NCBI RefSeq assembly: GCF_017357105.1
Contig: NZ_CP071596.1
Span: 496,001 to 560,000 of the forward strand
Length of the DNA stretch: 64,000 bases
Reading direction: 5' to 3'
Source of the DNA: Natronosalvus caseinilyticus
GTDB taxonomy: Archaea > Halobacteriota > Halobacteria > Halobacteriales > Natrialbaceae
Under the pieces are notes generated by a model. The model searched no databases. It was not told where the DNA came from and was given only the letters and a program-made list of their open reading frames with translations. Each line of letters opens with the position of its first letter. The first letter of the stretch is position 1. Position numbers and translations under genes: made by a program. This document shows positions 1 through 8,531 of this stretch, one piece after another.

Positions 1-3000
1 GTGGAACACCAGGTCGTAGACCGCCTCGTCGTCCAGGTCCGCGGCCTCCTCGGCCGTGAGAACGTTGGATTCGACCGCCGCCTCGCGTAACTCCTCGGCG
101 TCGAGGCCGCGACCGTCGTCGTGAATCCGAATCTGCACGCGGTCGCGGGCCCGCTCGGCCGTGAGTCTGACCGTCCCCTCACGGGGTTTCCCGGCCTCCT
201 CGCGGACCGACGGCGCTTCGATACCGTGATCGACGGCGTTCCGAACCAGGTGGATGAGCGGGTCGCCGATCCGGTCGAGGATACTGCGGTCGAGTTCGAC
301 CGATTCGCCCTCGGTCTCGAAGGCGACCGTCTTCTCCTGGTCGCGCGCGATGTCCCGAACCGTCCGGGGCAATCGGTTGGCGACCGTCTCGAGGGGGACC
401 AGTCGGACGTCCATCACCGTGTCCTGGAGTTCGGCGGTGATGTCGTCCAGGTCGTCGAGTTCTCGACGGAGCGTCTTCGGATCGTCGTCCTGCTCGATGG
501 TGTGACGGAGGCGGACGCGGGCGGTGACCAGCCCCTCGACGAGGTTGAGGAGCGTGTCGACTTGATCGACGTCGACGCGGATCGACTGCGCCTGGTCGGC
601 GTTCGATTCCGAATCCGCCTCCTCGTCCGTTTCGGGTGCGTCGACGTCCTGAATCGGCATCGGCGGAACGTCCTCGTAGACGCGATTCGATTCCGCGGCG
701 GTCGCGTCCCCGCCGTCTCTGTTCTCTGCAGCGCCGAAGGCAGCGGTGTTCGACGCGTCCGCGCCGGCCGTGAAGCCGTCCTCTGGAGGAGAGGCAGAAG
801 CGTCGACGTCGAGGTCGTCGAAGTCGTCGGGGTCGCCAAGGTCGTCGACAGTATCGAGGTCGTCGGACTCGTCGAAGCCCCCGAGGTCGTCGGTATCCAT
901 CGCAGAGGCCTCGAGTCCGGCGTCGTCCTCGAACGCGAACGCGTCGTCGTCCGCGTCGACGTCGAACGCCGTCGGTGCCGGCTGGTCGTCGACAAATGCG
1001 GTATCGTCCGGCGTCTCGAGATCGAGGCCCTCGTCCAGATCGTGGGCGGGATCGGGGTCCTTATCGACGTCGGCGTCAGCCTCGAGCGCCGAGTCGTCGA
1101 ACGAGACGTCCTGCTCGTCCTCGAGTGCCAGGTCGTCGACCGGATCGAATCCGAAATCAACCGCGAAGTCGTCTTCGGCCTCGTCCCGATCGATCGACTC
1201 GAGTTCCAGGTCGTCCTTGAGGTCCAGATCTTCATCCTCCAGGCCCAGAGCATCATCTTCGAGGCGCAATTCCTCATCTTCGAGGGCCCGATCCTCGTCC
1301 TCGAGAGCAACACCTTCGACGTCGAATTCCGCTCCCAAATCGTCGACGACGGAATCGTCGCCGGAACTCGATTCGGACTCGGCCGCCTCGTCGTCGGTTT
1401 CACCGAAGTCGACACCATCGAGGGCAGCGACGTCGGCCTCCCCGAGTTCGTCGACCTCCTCGGCGTCCGTCGCTTGCGCCTCGAGCGAGTCGGCGTCGGA
1501 CGCCTCGACGGGTTGCTCTGCGGCACTGTCGTCCGTGTCCAGGTCGAGGTCCGCATCGTCGAACGCGAACGCCTCGAAGTCGTCGTCAGTCGGGACGATC
1601 GAATCGTCGGCGTCAGCCGGTGTCGAACCTGTCTCTGTCTCCGTCTCCGTCTCCGCATCTGACTGTGCTTCCGCATCCGATTCCACACCCACATCCGACG
1701 ACAGCTCCACCGGGACATCGTCCAGATCGGACGACTCAGTGGCCGTCACCTCGCTATCGACGTCCGTCCGTTCGACGCCCTCGTCACTGGTCTCCTCGGC
1801 ATCGCTCTCGAGGTCCACGTCGTCGAACTCGTCGGCAAGCTCTTCGCCGAACTCGTCTTCGACCTCGAGGAAACTGTTGTCGTCGACGTCGACGTCGTCG
1901 CCGAGCAATTCGTCCATGTCGACCTCGTCGTCGCTGTCGAACTCGTCGAACTCGAGTTCGTCGAGTTCGTCCTGGAGTTCGTCGAAGCCGACCATCTCGA
2001 CCTCGTTTTTGAGTTCAGCGAACACCGCACTGGCGTCGTCGGCGTCTCCGACATCGTCTGTGTCAGTGTCCACCTTTGCGTCTGCGCCGTCGACGTCCAC
2101 ACCACCACTCGCGGATTCCGCATCCGCTGACTCGGCGGCGGTAACCCCATCGGCGGGGTCCGATTCCGTCTCCGGATCGTCGACGCCCTCCCCCGGTGAA
2201 ACGTCCGCCGACGCCGATGCCGACTCGCCGAGCAGGTCCTCGAACGACCCTGCGTCGCCCATCTCGTCGAACGCATCGAGGTCCTCGCCCTCGACCTCCT
2301 CGACCATCGCGTCGAGGTCGTCGAACTCGTCGAACTCCTCGAGCAGTTCGTCGACCGAGAGGTTCTGCGCGTCGGTCGAGGACAGTCCCTCGGCGGCGTC
2401 GGCTGCGGTGAGCGACTCGTCAGCTGCGTCGACTGCGTTGGCCCCAGGTCCGGTCCCGGACGTGTCACCGCTCGAGGCGAACCGGTCCGTCACCTCGACG
2501 ATCTCGAACGCCTCGACGGCATCGACTGGTTCGAGGGCCGCCCCGATCGCCTCCTTGCCGACGGCGCTTCCGAATACGGCATCGAATCCGACGCCGTACT
2601 CCGCGTTTTCGATCGCCTCGCGCGAGGGATCGGTACCGACGAGATCGAACGCGTCGACGAGTGCCTCGACCACGAGTTGGCCGTTATTGACCTGCGAGTC
2701 GTCGGTTATCGCGAGCCGAACGAGAAACGCGTCGTGGTCGGCGTCCTTCGGGGGATCGAACCGGGCCAGGATGGCGTCGATTTCGGCATCCGTTGGCGCC
2801 GAAACGTCCTCGCTCGTCCTCGTCCTCGTCGAATCGTCCAGAAAGCTCCGAAGTGTCTCGATTTCCGCCGCCGGATCACGATCGATGTCGCCGTTCGGGG
2901 GCGCTTCGTCGAGCATCGCCTCGAGTTCGTCGACGCCGGCGAAGATGGCGTCCATGACCTCGGGCGTGATCTCGAGGTCGTCCCGTCGGACGGCATCGAG

Positions 3001-3204
3001 GAGGTCTTCGATGGCGTGTGCGAGGTCACTCGCACGAGCGAGCCCCATCGCGCCGCAGTTCCCCTTGAGGGTGTGTGCGGTCCGGAAGATGGCCTCCATC
3101 GCGTCGTCGTCGTCCGGGTCTCGCTCGAGCGTGAGCAGGGAGTTGTTCAGTTCCGTGATCTGTTCGTCGCTCTCCTGGGCGAAGTCCGTCCAGTACTCAC
3201 TCAT
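1..3204 (-). CDS. cheA: Chemotaxis histidine kinase CheA, 3' end outside window
   Basis: Autophosphorylating kinase of the taxis signalling complex; it would pass phosphate to the CheY and CheB encoded just upstream. The frame is open from the ATG at 3204 to the window edge (1068 codons). Residues 1-105 are an HPt (P1) domain with phospho-acceptor His44 in AHTLKGNCG. About 160-250 resembles a P2 response-regulator-binding domain. About 250-865 is an extremely acidic low-complexity linker with repeats such as LEDEDRALEDEELRLEDD. About 865-930 is the P3 dimerisation helix pair (DTLLNLVEGLVTARVRLR), followed by the start of the ATPase domain with N-box LVRNAVDHGIE near residue 984. The ATG overlaps the cheB stop by 8 nt (ATGAGTGA), so the two are probably translationally coupled. 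The linker is far longer than in CheA proteins I know, which total roughly 650-700 aa. Identity is certain; the full length is unknown. Confidence 0.95.
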   Translation of the reverse strand, partial: MSEYWTDFAQESDEQITELNNSLLTLERDPDDDDAMEAIFRTAHTLKGNCGAMGLARASDLAHAIEDLLDAVRRDDLEITPEVMDAIFAGVDELEAMLDEAPPNGDIDRDPAAEIETLRSFLDDSTRTRTSEDVSAPTDAEIDAILARFDPPKDADHDAFLVRLAITDDSQVNNGQLVVEALVDAFDLVGTDPSREAIENAEYGVGFDAVFGSAVGKEAIGAALEPVDAVEAFEIVEVTDRFASSGDTSGTGPGANAVDAADESLTAADAAEGLSSTDAQNLSVDELLEEFDEFDDLDAMVEEVEGEDLDAFDEMGDAGSFEDLLGESASASADVSPGEGVDDPETESDPADGVTAAESADAESASGGVDVDGADAKVDTDTDDVGDADDASAVFAELKNEVEMVGFDELQDELDELEFDEFDSDDEVDMDELLGDDVDVDDNSFLEVEDEFGEELADEFDDVDLESDAEETSDEGVERTDVDSEVTATESSDLDDVPVELSSDVGVESDAEAQSDAETETETETGSTPADADDSIVPTDDDFEAFAFDDADLDLDTDDSAAEQPVEASDADSLEAQATDAEEVDELGEADVAALDGVDFGETDDEAAESESSSGDDSVVDDLGAEFDVEGVALEDEDRALEDEELRLEDDALGLEDEDLDLKDDLELESIDRDEAEDDFAVDFGFDPVDDLALEDEQDVSFDDSALEADADVDKDPDPAHDLDEGLDLETPDDTAFVDDQPAPTAFDVDADDDAFAFEDDAGLEASAMDTDDLGGFDESDDLDTVDDLGDPDDFDDLDVDASASPPEDGFTAGADASNTAAFGAAENRDGGDATAAESNRVYEDVPPMPIQDVDAPETDEEADSESNADQAQSIRVDVDQVDTLLNLVEGLVTARVRLRHTIEQDDDPKTLRRELDDLDDITAELQDTVMDVRLVPLETVANRLPRTVRDIARDQEKTVAFETEGESVELDRSILDRIGDPLIHLVRNAVDHGIEAPSVREEAGKPREGTVRLTAERARDRVQIRIHDDGRGLDAEELREAAVESNVLTAEEAADLDDEAVYDLVFH

Positions 3205-4435
3205 CGGTCTCACCGTCCGTGACGAACGCGCCGACGATCCGATCGACGAGCGCCGGCGCGGGAACGACCTCGTCCACGCGGCCCGTCCGGATCGCCTGCT
3301 GGGGGATACCGAAGACGGGACTCGTCGCCTCGTCCTGGGCGATCGTGTAACCGCCGGCGTCGGCGATGGCCTCGATGCCCGCGGCACCGTCCCGGCCCAT
3401 TCCGGTCAGGACGACGCCACAGAGTGGATCGACCACGCGCGCTGCGGCGGTCTCCATCGTCACGTCGATCGCCGGGCGAACCCCGTGAACGCGCTCACCG
3501 TCGTCGAGGCGAACGCGAAGTGATCCGTTGACGTTGTTCACGACCCGGAGGTGCTGACCGCCTCTGGCGATGGCAACGTCGCCGGCGGCGATCCGGTCGC
3601 CGTCGCTCGCCTCGAACACGTCGTAGGCACAGATCGCGTCCAGGCGAGCGGCGAGTCGCTGAGTGAAATCCGCCGGCATGTGCTGGACGATCAGCACCTT
3701 CGCCTCGAGGTCGGCTGGCAGGTGCGCCAGCAGTCGCTCGATGATTTTCGGGCCACCAGTCGACGCACCGATCACGACCGTCGGGTGATCGAGGGACGCA
3801 CCGTCGACAGGGGTCGGCGCGTCCATCGTCGGCAGGGCGGACGGACCACGAGCGGGTAGCGTGCCCGCGTTCCCGGATTCGAGGACTTCAGTGCTCCCGG
3901 CACTGGCACTGGCACTGGCATTGACACTGACGCCACTCGCCGACCGCGTCGCGTTCACCTGCCGGCGCTCGGTCGCCGTGACCGCGGCCGTCGCACGTGC
4001 GAGCGCCAGCGCCGACACGGGGGCCGCCGAGAGCTCGTCGACCTTCGCGACGACGGCGTCCGTGAGGTGACCGAGGTTCTGCGTCCCCGTGCCGTCGGGT
4101 TTCTGGAGGACGTCGAGCGCGCCGCGCTCGAGCGCCTCGAGGGTCGCATCCGCCTCGGCCTCCGTGTGGGCACTGAGCACGAGAATCGGCGTGGGGTCGT
4201 GCGTCATGATGCGCTCGACGGCTTCGATACCGCCCATGCCCGGCATTTCGACGTCCATCGTGATCACGTCGATCGCGTCGCCCTCGTTGCCTTCGCCGCC
4301 TCCAACGGACGCGACGGCCTCGAGCGCCGCCTCGCCAGTGTCGGCGGTCCGTACGTCGTACCCGGCGGTGTCGAGCGCGTTCCCGACGACTGTTCGCATG
4401 AACTGCGAGTCGTCGACAACGAGTACGCCCGTCAT
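3197..4435 (-). CDS. cheB: Chemotaxis response regulator / protein-glutamate methylesterase CheB
   Basis: Removes methyl groups from (or deamidates) transducer proteins during adaptation, and is activated by CheA-dependent phosphorylation. The 412 aa contain an N-terminal receiver (VVDDSQFMR, phospho-site Asp61 in MDVEMPGMGG, QKPDG), an Ala/Ser/Thr-rich linker at about 135-215, and the C-terminal esterase with the catalytic triad Ser225 (GASTGG), His252 (QHMPADFT) and Asp349 (MGRDGAAG), all present. The linker includes a short Ala-Ser repeat made by an imperfect 6-bp DNA repeat near 3895-3930. The start overlaps the cheY stop by 4 nt (ATGA) and the end overlaps cheA by 8 nt, so cheY-cheB-cheA is one operon. 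Confidence 0.97.
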   Translation of the reverse strand: MTGVLVVDDSQFMRTVVGNALDTAGYDVRTADTGEAALEAVASVGGGEGNEGDAIDVITMDVEMPGMGGIEAVERIMTHDPTPILVLSAHTEAEADATLEALERGALDVLQKPDGTGTQNLGHLTDAVVAKVDELSAAPVSALALARATAAVTATERRQVNATRSASGVSVNASASASAGSTEVLESGNAGTLPARGPSALPTMDAPTPVDGASLDHPTVVIGASTGGPKIIERLLAHLPADLEAKVLIVQHMPADFTQRLAARLDAICAYDVFEASDGDRIAAGDVAIARGGQHLRVVNNVNGSLRVRLDDGERVHGVRPAIDVTMETAAARVVDPLCGVVLTGMGRDGAAGIEAIADAGGYTIAQDEATSPVFGIPQQAIRTGRVDEVVPAPALVDRIVGAFVTDGETDE

Positions 4436-4794
4436 GCCGCGACGACGTCAGCCAGTGCCTTCCGTACGCTTGGTTCCTCGAACGGCTTCGTGACGTAGCC
4501 GTCGGCACCAGCCTTTACGGCGAGTTTCATCTTCTCTCGTTGCCCGACACTCGTACACATGATGACCCGCGACCGGGGATCGAGTTTCTTGATCGCCGCG
4601 GTCGCCTTGATGCCGTTACACTTCGGCATCACGATGTCCATCATGACGATGTCTGGGTTCTGTTCCTTGTAGAGTTTTACCGCCTCAGCGCCGTTCGACG
4701 CTTCTCCAACGATATGGTAATCCTGCTCGAGAATCTGGCGCAGTAGATTACGCATAAAATGGGAGTCGTCTACGATGAGCACCCCTGTCGACAT
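4432..4794 (-). CDS. cheY: Chemotaxis response regulator CheY
   Basis: Single-domain receiver of 120 aa that carries the taxis signal from CheA to the archaellum motor, in archaea through adaptor proteins such as CheF. All catalytic residues are visible: the acidic pair Asp9/Asp10 in IVDDSHFMR, phospho-acceptor Asp53 (MMDIVMPKCNG), Thr81 (MCTSVG) and Lys103 (VTKPFEEP). There is no output domain, and the length is normal for the family. It is the first gene of the cheY-cheB-cheA operon and overlaps cheB by 4 nt. A TATA-like box lies about 40 nt upstream. Confidence 0.97.
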   Translation of the reverse strand: MSTGVLIVDDSHFMRNLLRQILEQDYHIVGEASNGAEAVKLYKEQNPDIVMMDIVMPKCNGIKATAAIKKLDPRSRVIMCTSVGQREKMKLAVKAGADGYVTKPFEEPSVRKALADVVAA

Positions 4795-4830
4795 TCAATT
4801 GTACACCAAATTCCGATAGAGATACAACTA

Positions 4831-4840
4831 CCATAAATGC
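4831..4840 (-). promoter_or_regulatory. Probable TATA box of the cheY-cheB-cheA operon
   Basis: On the minus strand the sequence reads GCATTTATGG, an AT-rich TATA-like element in otherwise GC-rich DNA, ending 37 nt before the cheY ATG. Usual archaeal spacing of 25-27 nt places the transcription start roughly 10-15 nt before the start codon. The site is inferred from composition and spacing only. Confidence 0.45.
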
Positions 4841-4941
4841 TGTCTCTCGATTATCAGACATGATAACCGGTGGCAGCGGCCGAATTCTCCGCGTTTTCGG
4901 GCGAACAGGAATAGGTCTACCGGCCGTTCGACGGTGGTTTT

Positions 4942-5769
4942 TTACGACTTCTTCCCGGCTGCTAGTAAAAGCGCCGGGACGTCGAGGACCCCGGTTGCCT
5001 CGATGACGACTGTCCCCTCCGCTCGAGACGTCGTTTCGGATGCTCCGTCCTCGTTTTCATCCTCGTCCTCGAGGACGAACTCGTCGCTCACGACGGTCTC
5101 GTCTGCACCTTCGCCAGCGTCCGTTTCCGCGCCGGCGTCCGCAGCTACCGAACCGCGACGCGAGATTGCCCCCACCGCGGCGGACGAAGCCAACCCGGAG
5201 CCTGGCTTCGACCGACTCCTCGAAAAGCGCGACGACCGACCCCCGCGCCGCGTCCGGGATTCCTGGCGCGAGCGGCGCTCGCGTTCGACGAGGCCGCAGA
5301 CGAGCGGGTGCTCGATTGCGCCGCCGGCAACCCCGGGGTCCTCGACCTCGTCGGGCTCGAAGACGTCGTCTTCGGTGACGTTGTGAACGCCGAGCACTTC
5401 GTCGACGCGAAGTGCCGCCGCCTGCTCGTCGGTGGGCCGGTCGAGTACGACGAGTCGCTGTGCGTCCGGCGCTGGCCCAACGGGGAAGTGGACGCGAGTG
5501 TCGACGATCGCCGTGATCTCCCCGCGGAGGTCGACCAGGCCCTCGACGGCCTGCGGCGACCGGGGCACCCGCGTGAGGTCCTCGTCTGCCGGCGGGTCCG
5601 TGACCGTCTTCACTTCGTCGACGGGGATCGCCAGACGGTGCTCGCCCAGTCGAACGAAGATGAACCGCACGCGCTCTTCTTCCTCGGCCGTCGTCTCGTC
5701 GGCCGACTGCCGCTCGCTCGGGTCCTCGATACTGATCCCGAGGAGTCTATCGGGTAGCTCCGGAGTCAT
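4942..5769 (-). CDS. cheW: Chemotaxis coupling protein CheW with a long inserted segment
   Basis: Adaptor that links CheA to the transducer proteins. Residues 33-162 are a CheW domain: FIFVRLGEHRLAIPVDEV, RVPRSPQAVEGLVDLRGEI, a central strand-rich part ending in HPLVCGLVERE. The predicted last helix, DVPALLLAAGKKS, comes only at 262-275. Between them, about residues 164-251, is an insertion that is first Arg/Ser-rich (SRTRRGGRSSRFSRSRS) and then acidic (FVLEDEDENEDG). Haloarchaeal CheW proteins are usually much shorter than 275 aa, so the insertion is unusual. The reading frame is intact. It lies 147 nt upstream of cheY on the same strand and may have its own promoter. Confidence 0.92.
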   Translation of the reverse strand: MTPELPDRLLGISIEDPSERQSADETTAEEEERVRFIFVRLGEHRLAIPVDEVKTVTDPPADEDLTRVPRSPQAVEGLVDLRGEITAIVDTRVHFPVGPAPDAQRLVVLDRPTDEQAAALRVDEVLGVHNVTEDDVFEPDEVEDPGVAGGAIEHPLVCGLVERERRSRQESRTRRGGRSSRFSRSRSKPGSGLASSAAVGAISRRGSVAADAGAETDAGEGADETVVSDEFVLEDEDENEDGASETTSRAEGTVVIEATGVLDVPALLLAAGKKS

Positions 5770-6106
5770 TGTCTGGTCGACTATCTCAGTCCACCACTAA
5801 AACGTTGCCTCTCCGAGGGGTCGTTCGAGAGAGGGACTCGAGGAGGTTCCTCGTCGGAGTCAATAGGCCGTCACATCGTCTGTGAGGCGGTCTGGAGGTT
5901 GGTTTCCGGTTTTCCACGAACCGAACACCGAGTTCCGAATCCGAAACGCCACCAACTCGAGCGACGAGGAATTCGCGAGTCGAGGGGGCGCGGGCTCGAA
6001 GGCACAGACTTGGGAGACGAAGGCCCAAAGGCACGAACTCGAGGGTGAGAACGAAAAACGAGAACGAGAGACGAAAGGGCCTTAAGGTACGGTCGACTAT
6101 CCAGGC
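5770..6106. other. Intergenic region between cheW and the SRP RNA
   Basis: About 340 nt with no credible gene. The last 30 nt hold the probable SRP RNA promoter. The rest is unremarkable apart from purine-rich GAACGAGAA-type runs near 6045-6075 on the plus strand. Confidence 0.6.
6080..6090 (+). promoter_or_regulatory. Probable TATA box of the SRP RNA gene
   Basis: CCTTAAGGTAC lies about 25 nt before the inferred 5' end of the SRP RNA, the standard archaeal TATA-to-start distance. It is the only AT-rich patch immediately upstream of the RNA. Confidence 0.55.
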
Positions 6107-6415
6107 GTGGACTAGGTCGGGCAGTTAGGCCCTGCTCACAACCCACGGTATGGCCTTCAGTGGGGACCGAAGCCCGCGGGCGTCCGGTCAGACCGGCCGG
6201 GGCCCCGGGAGCCAACGTGGAAGCCTCGTCCGTCGGGGACAGCGGTCGACCATGACCGTCCGCAGGGACGACTCATCGTCGTTAGCCGGCGACAGCCCAT
6301 CAGGCGCGGAAGCGAGCAGTGGACCGCCGGACACCTGTCGCTCGACGGGTCGCGGGGTGGAGGAGGCAACCGGGATTCCCCCGGCCGGAACGCCGGGCAA
6401 CCGCGGGGTCCATCA
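6107..6415 (+). ncRNA. ffs: Signal recognition particle 7S RNA
   Basis: RNA scaffold of the archaeal signal recognition particle, which binds SRP19 and SRP54. Recognised from structure: ends pair as helix 1 (UGGAC at 6108-6112 with GUCCA at 6408-6412). The 5' Alu-like part folds around GGGCAGUUAGGCCCUGCUC. Long GC strands near 6170-6215 and 6380-6405 pair as helix 5. AGCGGUC/GACCGUCCGC near 6240-6265 forms helix 6. GCGACAG at about 6290 and CCUGUCGC at about 6340 close helix 8, whose loop carries the conserved GGAAG and AGCAG motifs (6308-6321) that bind SRP54. The inferred length, about 309 nt, fits haloarchaeal 7S RNA. The exact ends are uncertain by a few nucleotides. Confidence 0.92.
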
Positions 6416-6763
6416 TTCATACCGACCTTTTACACTGCAGTCTACCTCGCCAGCGCCAGCAGTGCTGACGCATGGCTCGGCGTCCTTCGGTAAAAGCTCG
6501 ACCAAAAGCACTCCTCGTTCCCCTCACTGCGTTCGGGTCACTCGTCGGCCCGCTCGCTCACGGCGTTCGCTCACGGTAGCAAACTGGTGACCGCCTGCCC
6601 TCCCCCGGGTCTCGTCCCGCTCGCGATGCTCGCGGAACGCTCCCGGCCATTTGTCGCGGGTCCTCTTTGTCGGTGGCACGGCTCGAGAGTCAACAGACAA
6701 CTCGAGTCTCGAGCAGGAGAACTGTCGAAGCAGTCGAAGCGATCGAAAGCGATTGAAACCAGG
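6416..6763. other. Intergenic region downstream of SRP RNA
   Basis: About 350 nt without a credible gene. It has a T-rich stretch (CCTTTTAC, 6425-6432) that could end SRP transcription, then a repetitive block at 6491-6562 that is also found near the tRNA gene at 27.3 kb, and low-complexity GCTCGC-rich sequence. Confidence 0.55.
6491..6562 (+). repeat. Intergenic repeat element, copy 1
   Basis: Contains AAAAGCTCGACCAAAAGC (6492-6509) and CGGCCCGCTCGCTCACG (6546-6562). The same two blocks in the same order and orientation recur at 27311-27372 with a slightly shorter spacer. Both copies sit next to a stable-RNA gene (SRP RNA here, tRNA-Leu there). Function unknown. Confidence 0.6.
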
Positions 6764-7693
6764 TCAGTCGTCCGCCGCCTCGAGCGTTGCCGGATTACTG
6801 ACGTGCAACCCGCCATCGAGCGTCCGGACGGGGTAGGGGATGTCGATGCCTGCCTCGTCGAACCGCTCCTTGACGCTCGTGACGTACTCCGCGCGGGTAC
6901 GGACGAAGTCGGACCGCGAGGGGTTCGCGATCCAGAATCGCGACTGGAGGCCGACATCGGAGTCCCCGAGTTCGGTGAGTCGTACCGAGGGGCCGGGCTC
7001 GTCCATGATGTCGGGGTGGTTCTCGGCTTCTTCGATGATTATGTCCGTCGCCTCCTGGATGTCGTCGCCGTAACCGATTCCGAAGACGAACTTCAGGCGG
7101 AGTTTGTCCGCCTCGACGGGGTTCTTGAGGACGTCTTCGGTGAGAAGGCTGTTCGGCACCGTCAGCAGTTCGTTGTCGAAGGTGCGAACGCGAGTGACGC
7201 GCAGGCTGATATCCTCGACGACGCCCGAGTAGGTGCCGTCGTCCCACTCGATCCAGTCCCCGATGCGGAACGGTTTGTCGGTGTAGATGAAGATCCCGGC
7301 GACGAAGTTCGAGATGACGTTCTGCAGGGCGAGACCGATCGCGAGCGCCCCGGCGGCGGCGATTCCGGCCATCGACACGAGGAAGTTTCCGTAGTCGGCG
7401 GCGCCGAACGCGATGGCGACGCCGAGAAAGAGGATCGCAAACCTGGTGACCACCAGCAACGGCGTCTGGGCGTGCCGGTCGAGGCCGCGGCGATCCATCG
7501 CCCGCTCGACCAGCGGGACGACGACTGCCCGGCCGACGAGCCAGACGAGGAGCAACGTCACCAGGAAGACCAGGCCGCTCTCGAGGGTCGCCGCGAGCGT
7601 CTCGTCGACCCAGGAGAGTCGGTCGAGTTGCTGGCCGATCGGGCCGAGTCCGCCCTGTAGGAGCGTTCTCGCCCCGACTTCGCCCACGCTCAT
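6764..7693 (-). CDS. MscS-family mechanosensitive channel
   Basis: Small-conductance mechanosensitive channel of the cytoplasmic membrane, likely a safety valve against falling external salinity. In 309 aa there are three membrane helices at about 38-60, 80-98 and 106-133. The third is the Gly/Ala-rich pore helix (AAAGALAIGLALQNVISNFVAG), followed by the MscS beta domain (YTDKPFRIGDWIEW, LRVTRVRTFDNELLTVPNS) and a C-terminal alpha/beta part. This is the MscS size class rather than that of the large MscK-type proteins. Its ATG overlaps the stop of the YhbY-like gene by 4 nt, so it is co-transcribed with RNA-processing genes, perhaps only incidentally. A second mscS lies at 36.3 kb. Confidence 0.92.
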   Translation of the reverse strand: MSVGEVGARTLLQGGLGPIGQQLDRLSWVDETLAATLESGLVFLVTLLLVWLVGRAVVVPLVERAMDRRGLDRHAQTPLLVVTRFAILFLGVAIAFGAADYGNFLVSMAGIAAAGALAIGLALQNVISNFVAGIFIYTDKPFRIGDWIEWDDGTYSGVVEDISLRVTRVRTFDNELLTVPNSLLTEDVLKNPVEADKLRLKFVFGIGYGDDIQEATDIIIEEAENHPDIMDEPGPSVRLTELGDSDVGLQSRFWIANPSRSDFVRTRAEYVTSVKERFDEAGIDIPYPVRTLDGGLHVSNPATLEAADD

Positions 7694-7944
7694 CGATGGA
7701 TCACTGCCGTGTGCCCTCGCGTATCGATCAACTGGCCGTTGACCCGCTCGGCGAGGTCGGCTGCCTTCTCCTCCGTGGAACTTCCCGCTCGAGCCGCCCG
7801 GAGGAACTTGACCTTGACGAGGTTCTCGTTCGCGAGCTGGTCGTTGAGTTCGTCGACCACCGCGTCGGCGCCGCTCTTCCCGACCCAGACGGTGACGTCG
7901 AGGTCGTGTGCACGGCGCTTGAGTTCCTGCTCGTGATCGTTCAT
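7690..7944 (-). CDS. YhbY/CRS1-YhbY (CRM) domain RNA-binding protein
   Basis: Single-domain RNA-binding protein of 84 aa. YhbY-type proteins bind pre-ribosomal RNA; the archaeal role is probably in ribosome or tRNA maturation. The CRM fold shows as RRAHDLDVTVWVGKSG (the GxxG loop is VGKSG), NLVKVKFLRAAR and a final strand (RGHTAVIHR). The start at 7944 gives the expected domain boundary. It sits between rnp4 upstream and mscS downstream, with a 4-nt overlap with mscS. Pairing of the YhbY-like protein with RNase P component 4 fits an RNA-processing operon. Confidence 0.88.
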   Translation of the reverse strand: MNDHEQELKRRAHDLDVTVWVGKSGADAVVDELNDQLANENLVKVKFLRAARAGSSTEEKAADLAERVNGQLIDTRGHTAVIHR

Positions 7945-8015
7945 GGACCGCTCTATGTTGGCGGGCGGTTTCAATGTTCGCGATTCGAAAAACTCCGAGA
8001 AACGCCCGAACGGCC

Positions 8016-8291
8016 TCACTCGTACGGATAGCGCGCCTGATTCCCGCAGTCGCAGGTGACGACGACGTGGCCGTCGCGCAGGCGAACCCGGGCGTTCTTC
8101 CCCGGACGGAGGTAGGCGTCGCAGGCGTCGCAGGTGAAGCGCTTGAACTGTCGTGGGAGTTCGAGCCGATTTCGTTCGGCGATTCGGCGAGCGAGCCTGA
8201 CGTAGGCGCTCGCCCGCTCGTCGTCGCCGTCGGCAGCGGCCGCTCGAGCGAGAGCGTGGAGACGGTCGATTCGCTCGGCGGCGACGCTCAT
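8016..8291 (-). CDS. rnp4: Ribonuclease P protein component 4 (Rpp21/Rpr2 family)
   Basis: Protein subunit of archaeal RNase P, which matures tRNA 5' ends. The 91 aa have an N-terminal pair of helices (RIDRLHALARAAAADG, ASAYVRLARRIAERNRLELP) typical of the family, then a zinc ribbon with Cys pairs in FTCDACDAYLRPG and VVTCDCGNQARYPYE. All four zinc ligands are present. It is first in an apparent minus-strand operon rnp4-yhbY-mscS, with 71 nt before the YhbY-like start. Confidence 0.93.
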   Translation of the reverse strand: MSVAAERIDRLHALARAAAADGDDERASAYVRLARRIAERNRLELPRQFKRFTCDACDAYLRPGKNARVRLRDGHVVVTCDCGNQARYPYE

Positions 8292-8531
8292 GATCGCTTC
8301 GTTTGCCCGTCACGGGTAACTAGGTACCGGAATCCGGCGGCCTCGAGTACGGTATCAGCCGTGACTTTGGTCGCGGCGGAAAGGCGACGACAGGGGTCGA
8401 GCCGGAAAGGCGGCGACCGCATCCGCGTGTCGATGCCGCAATACTGTTATACGGCTCCCGGTAACTACCCGTGAGAACAGACCGTGACTCCCAGAGGGAC
8501 AGCGACCGCCGACGGCGGAGACGCGACCGCG

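Noticed and set aside
746-3523. A 925-codon Ser-rich plus-strand open frame across cheA
   Set aside because: It is the complement of the acidic cheA linker and the start of cheB; the minus strand carries recognisable CheA domains and the plus frame has no domain or plausible start.
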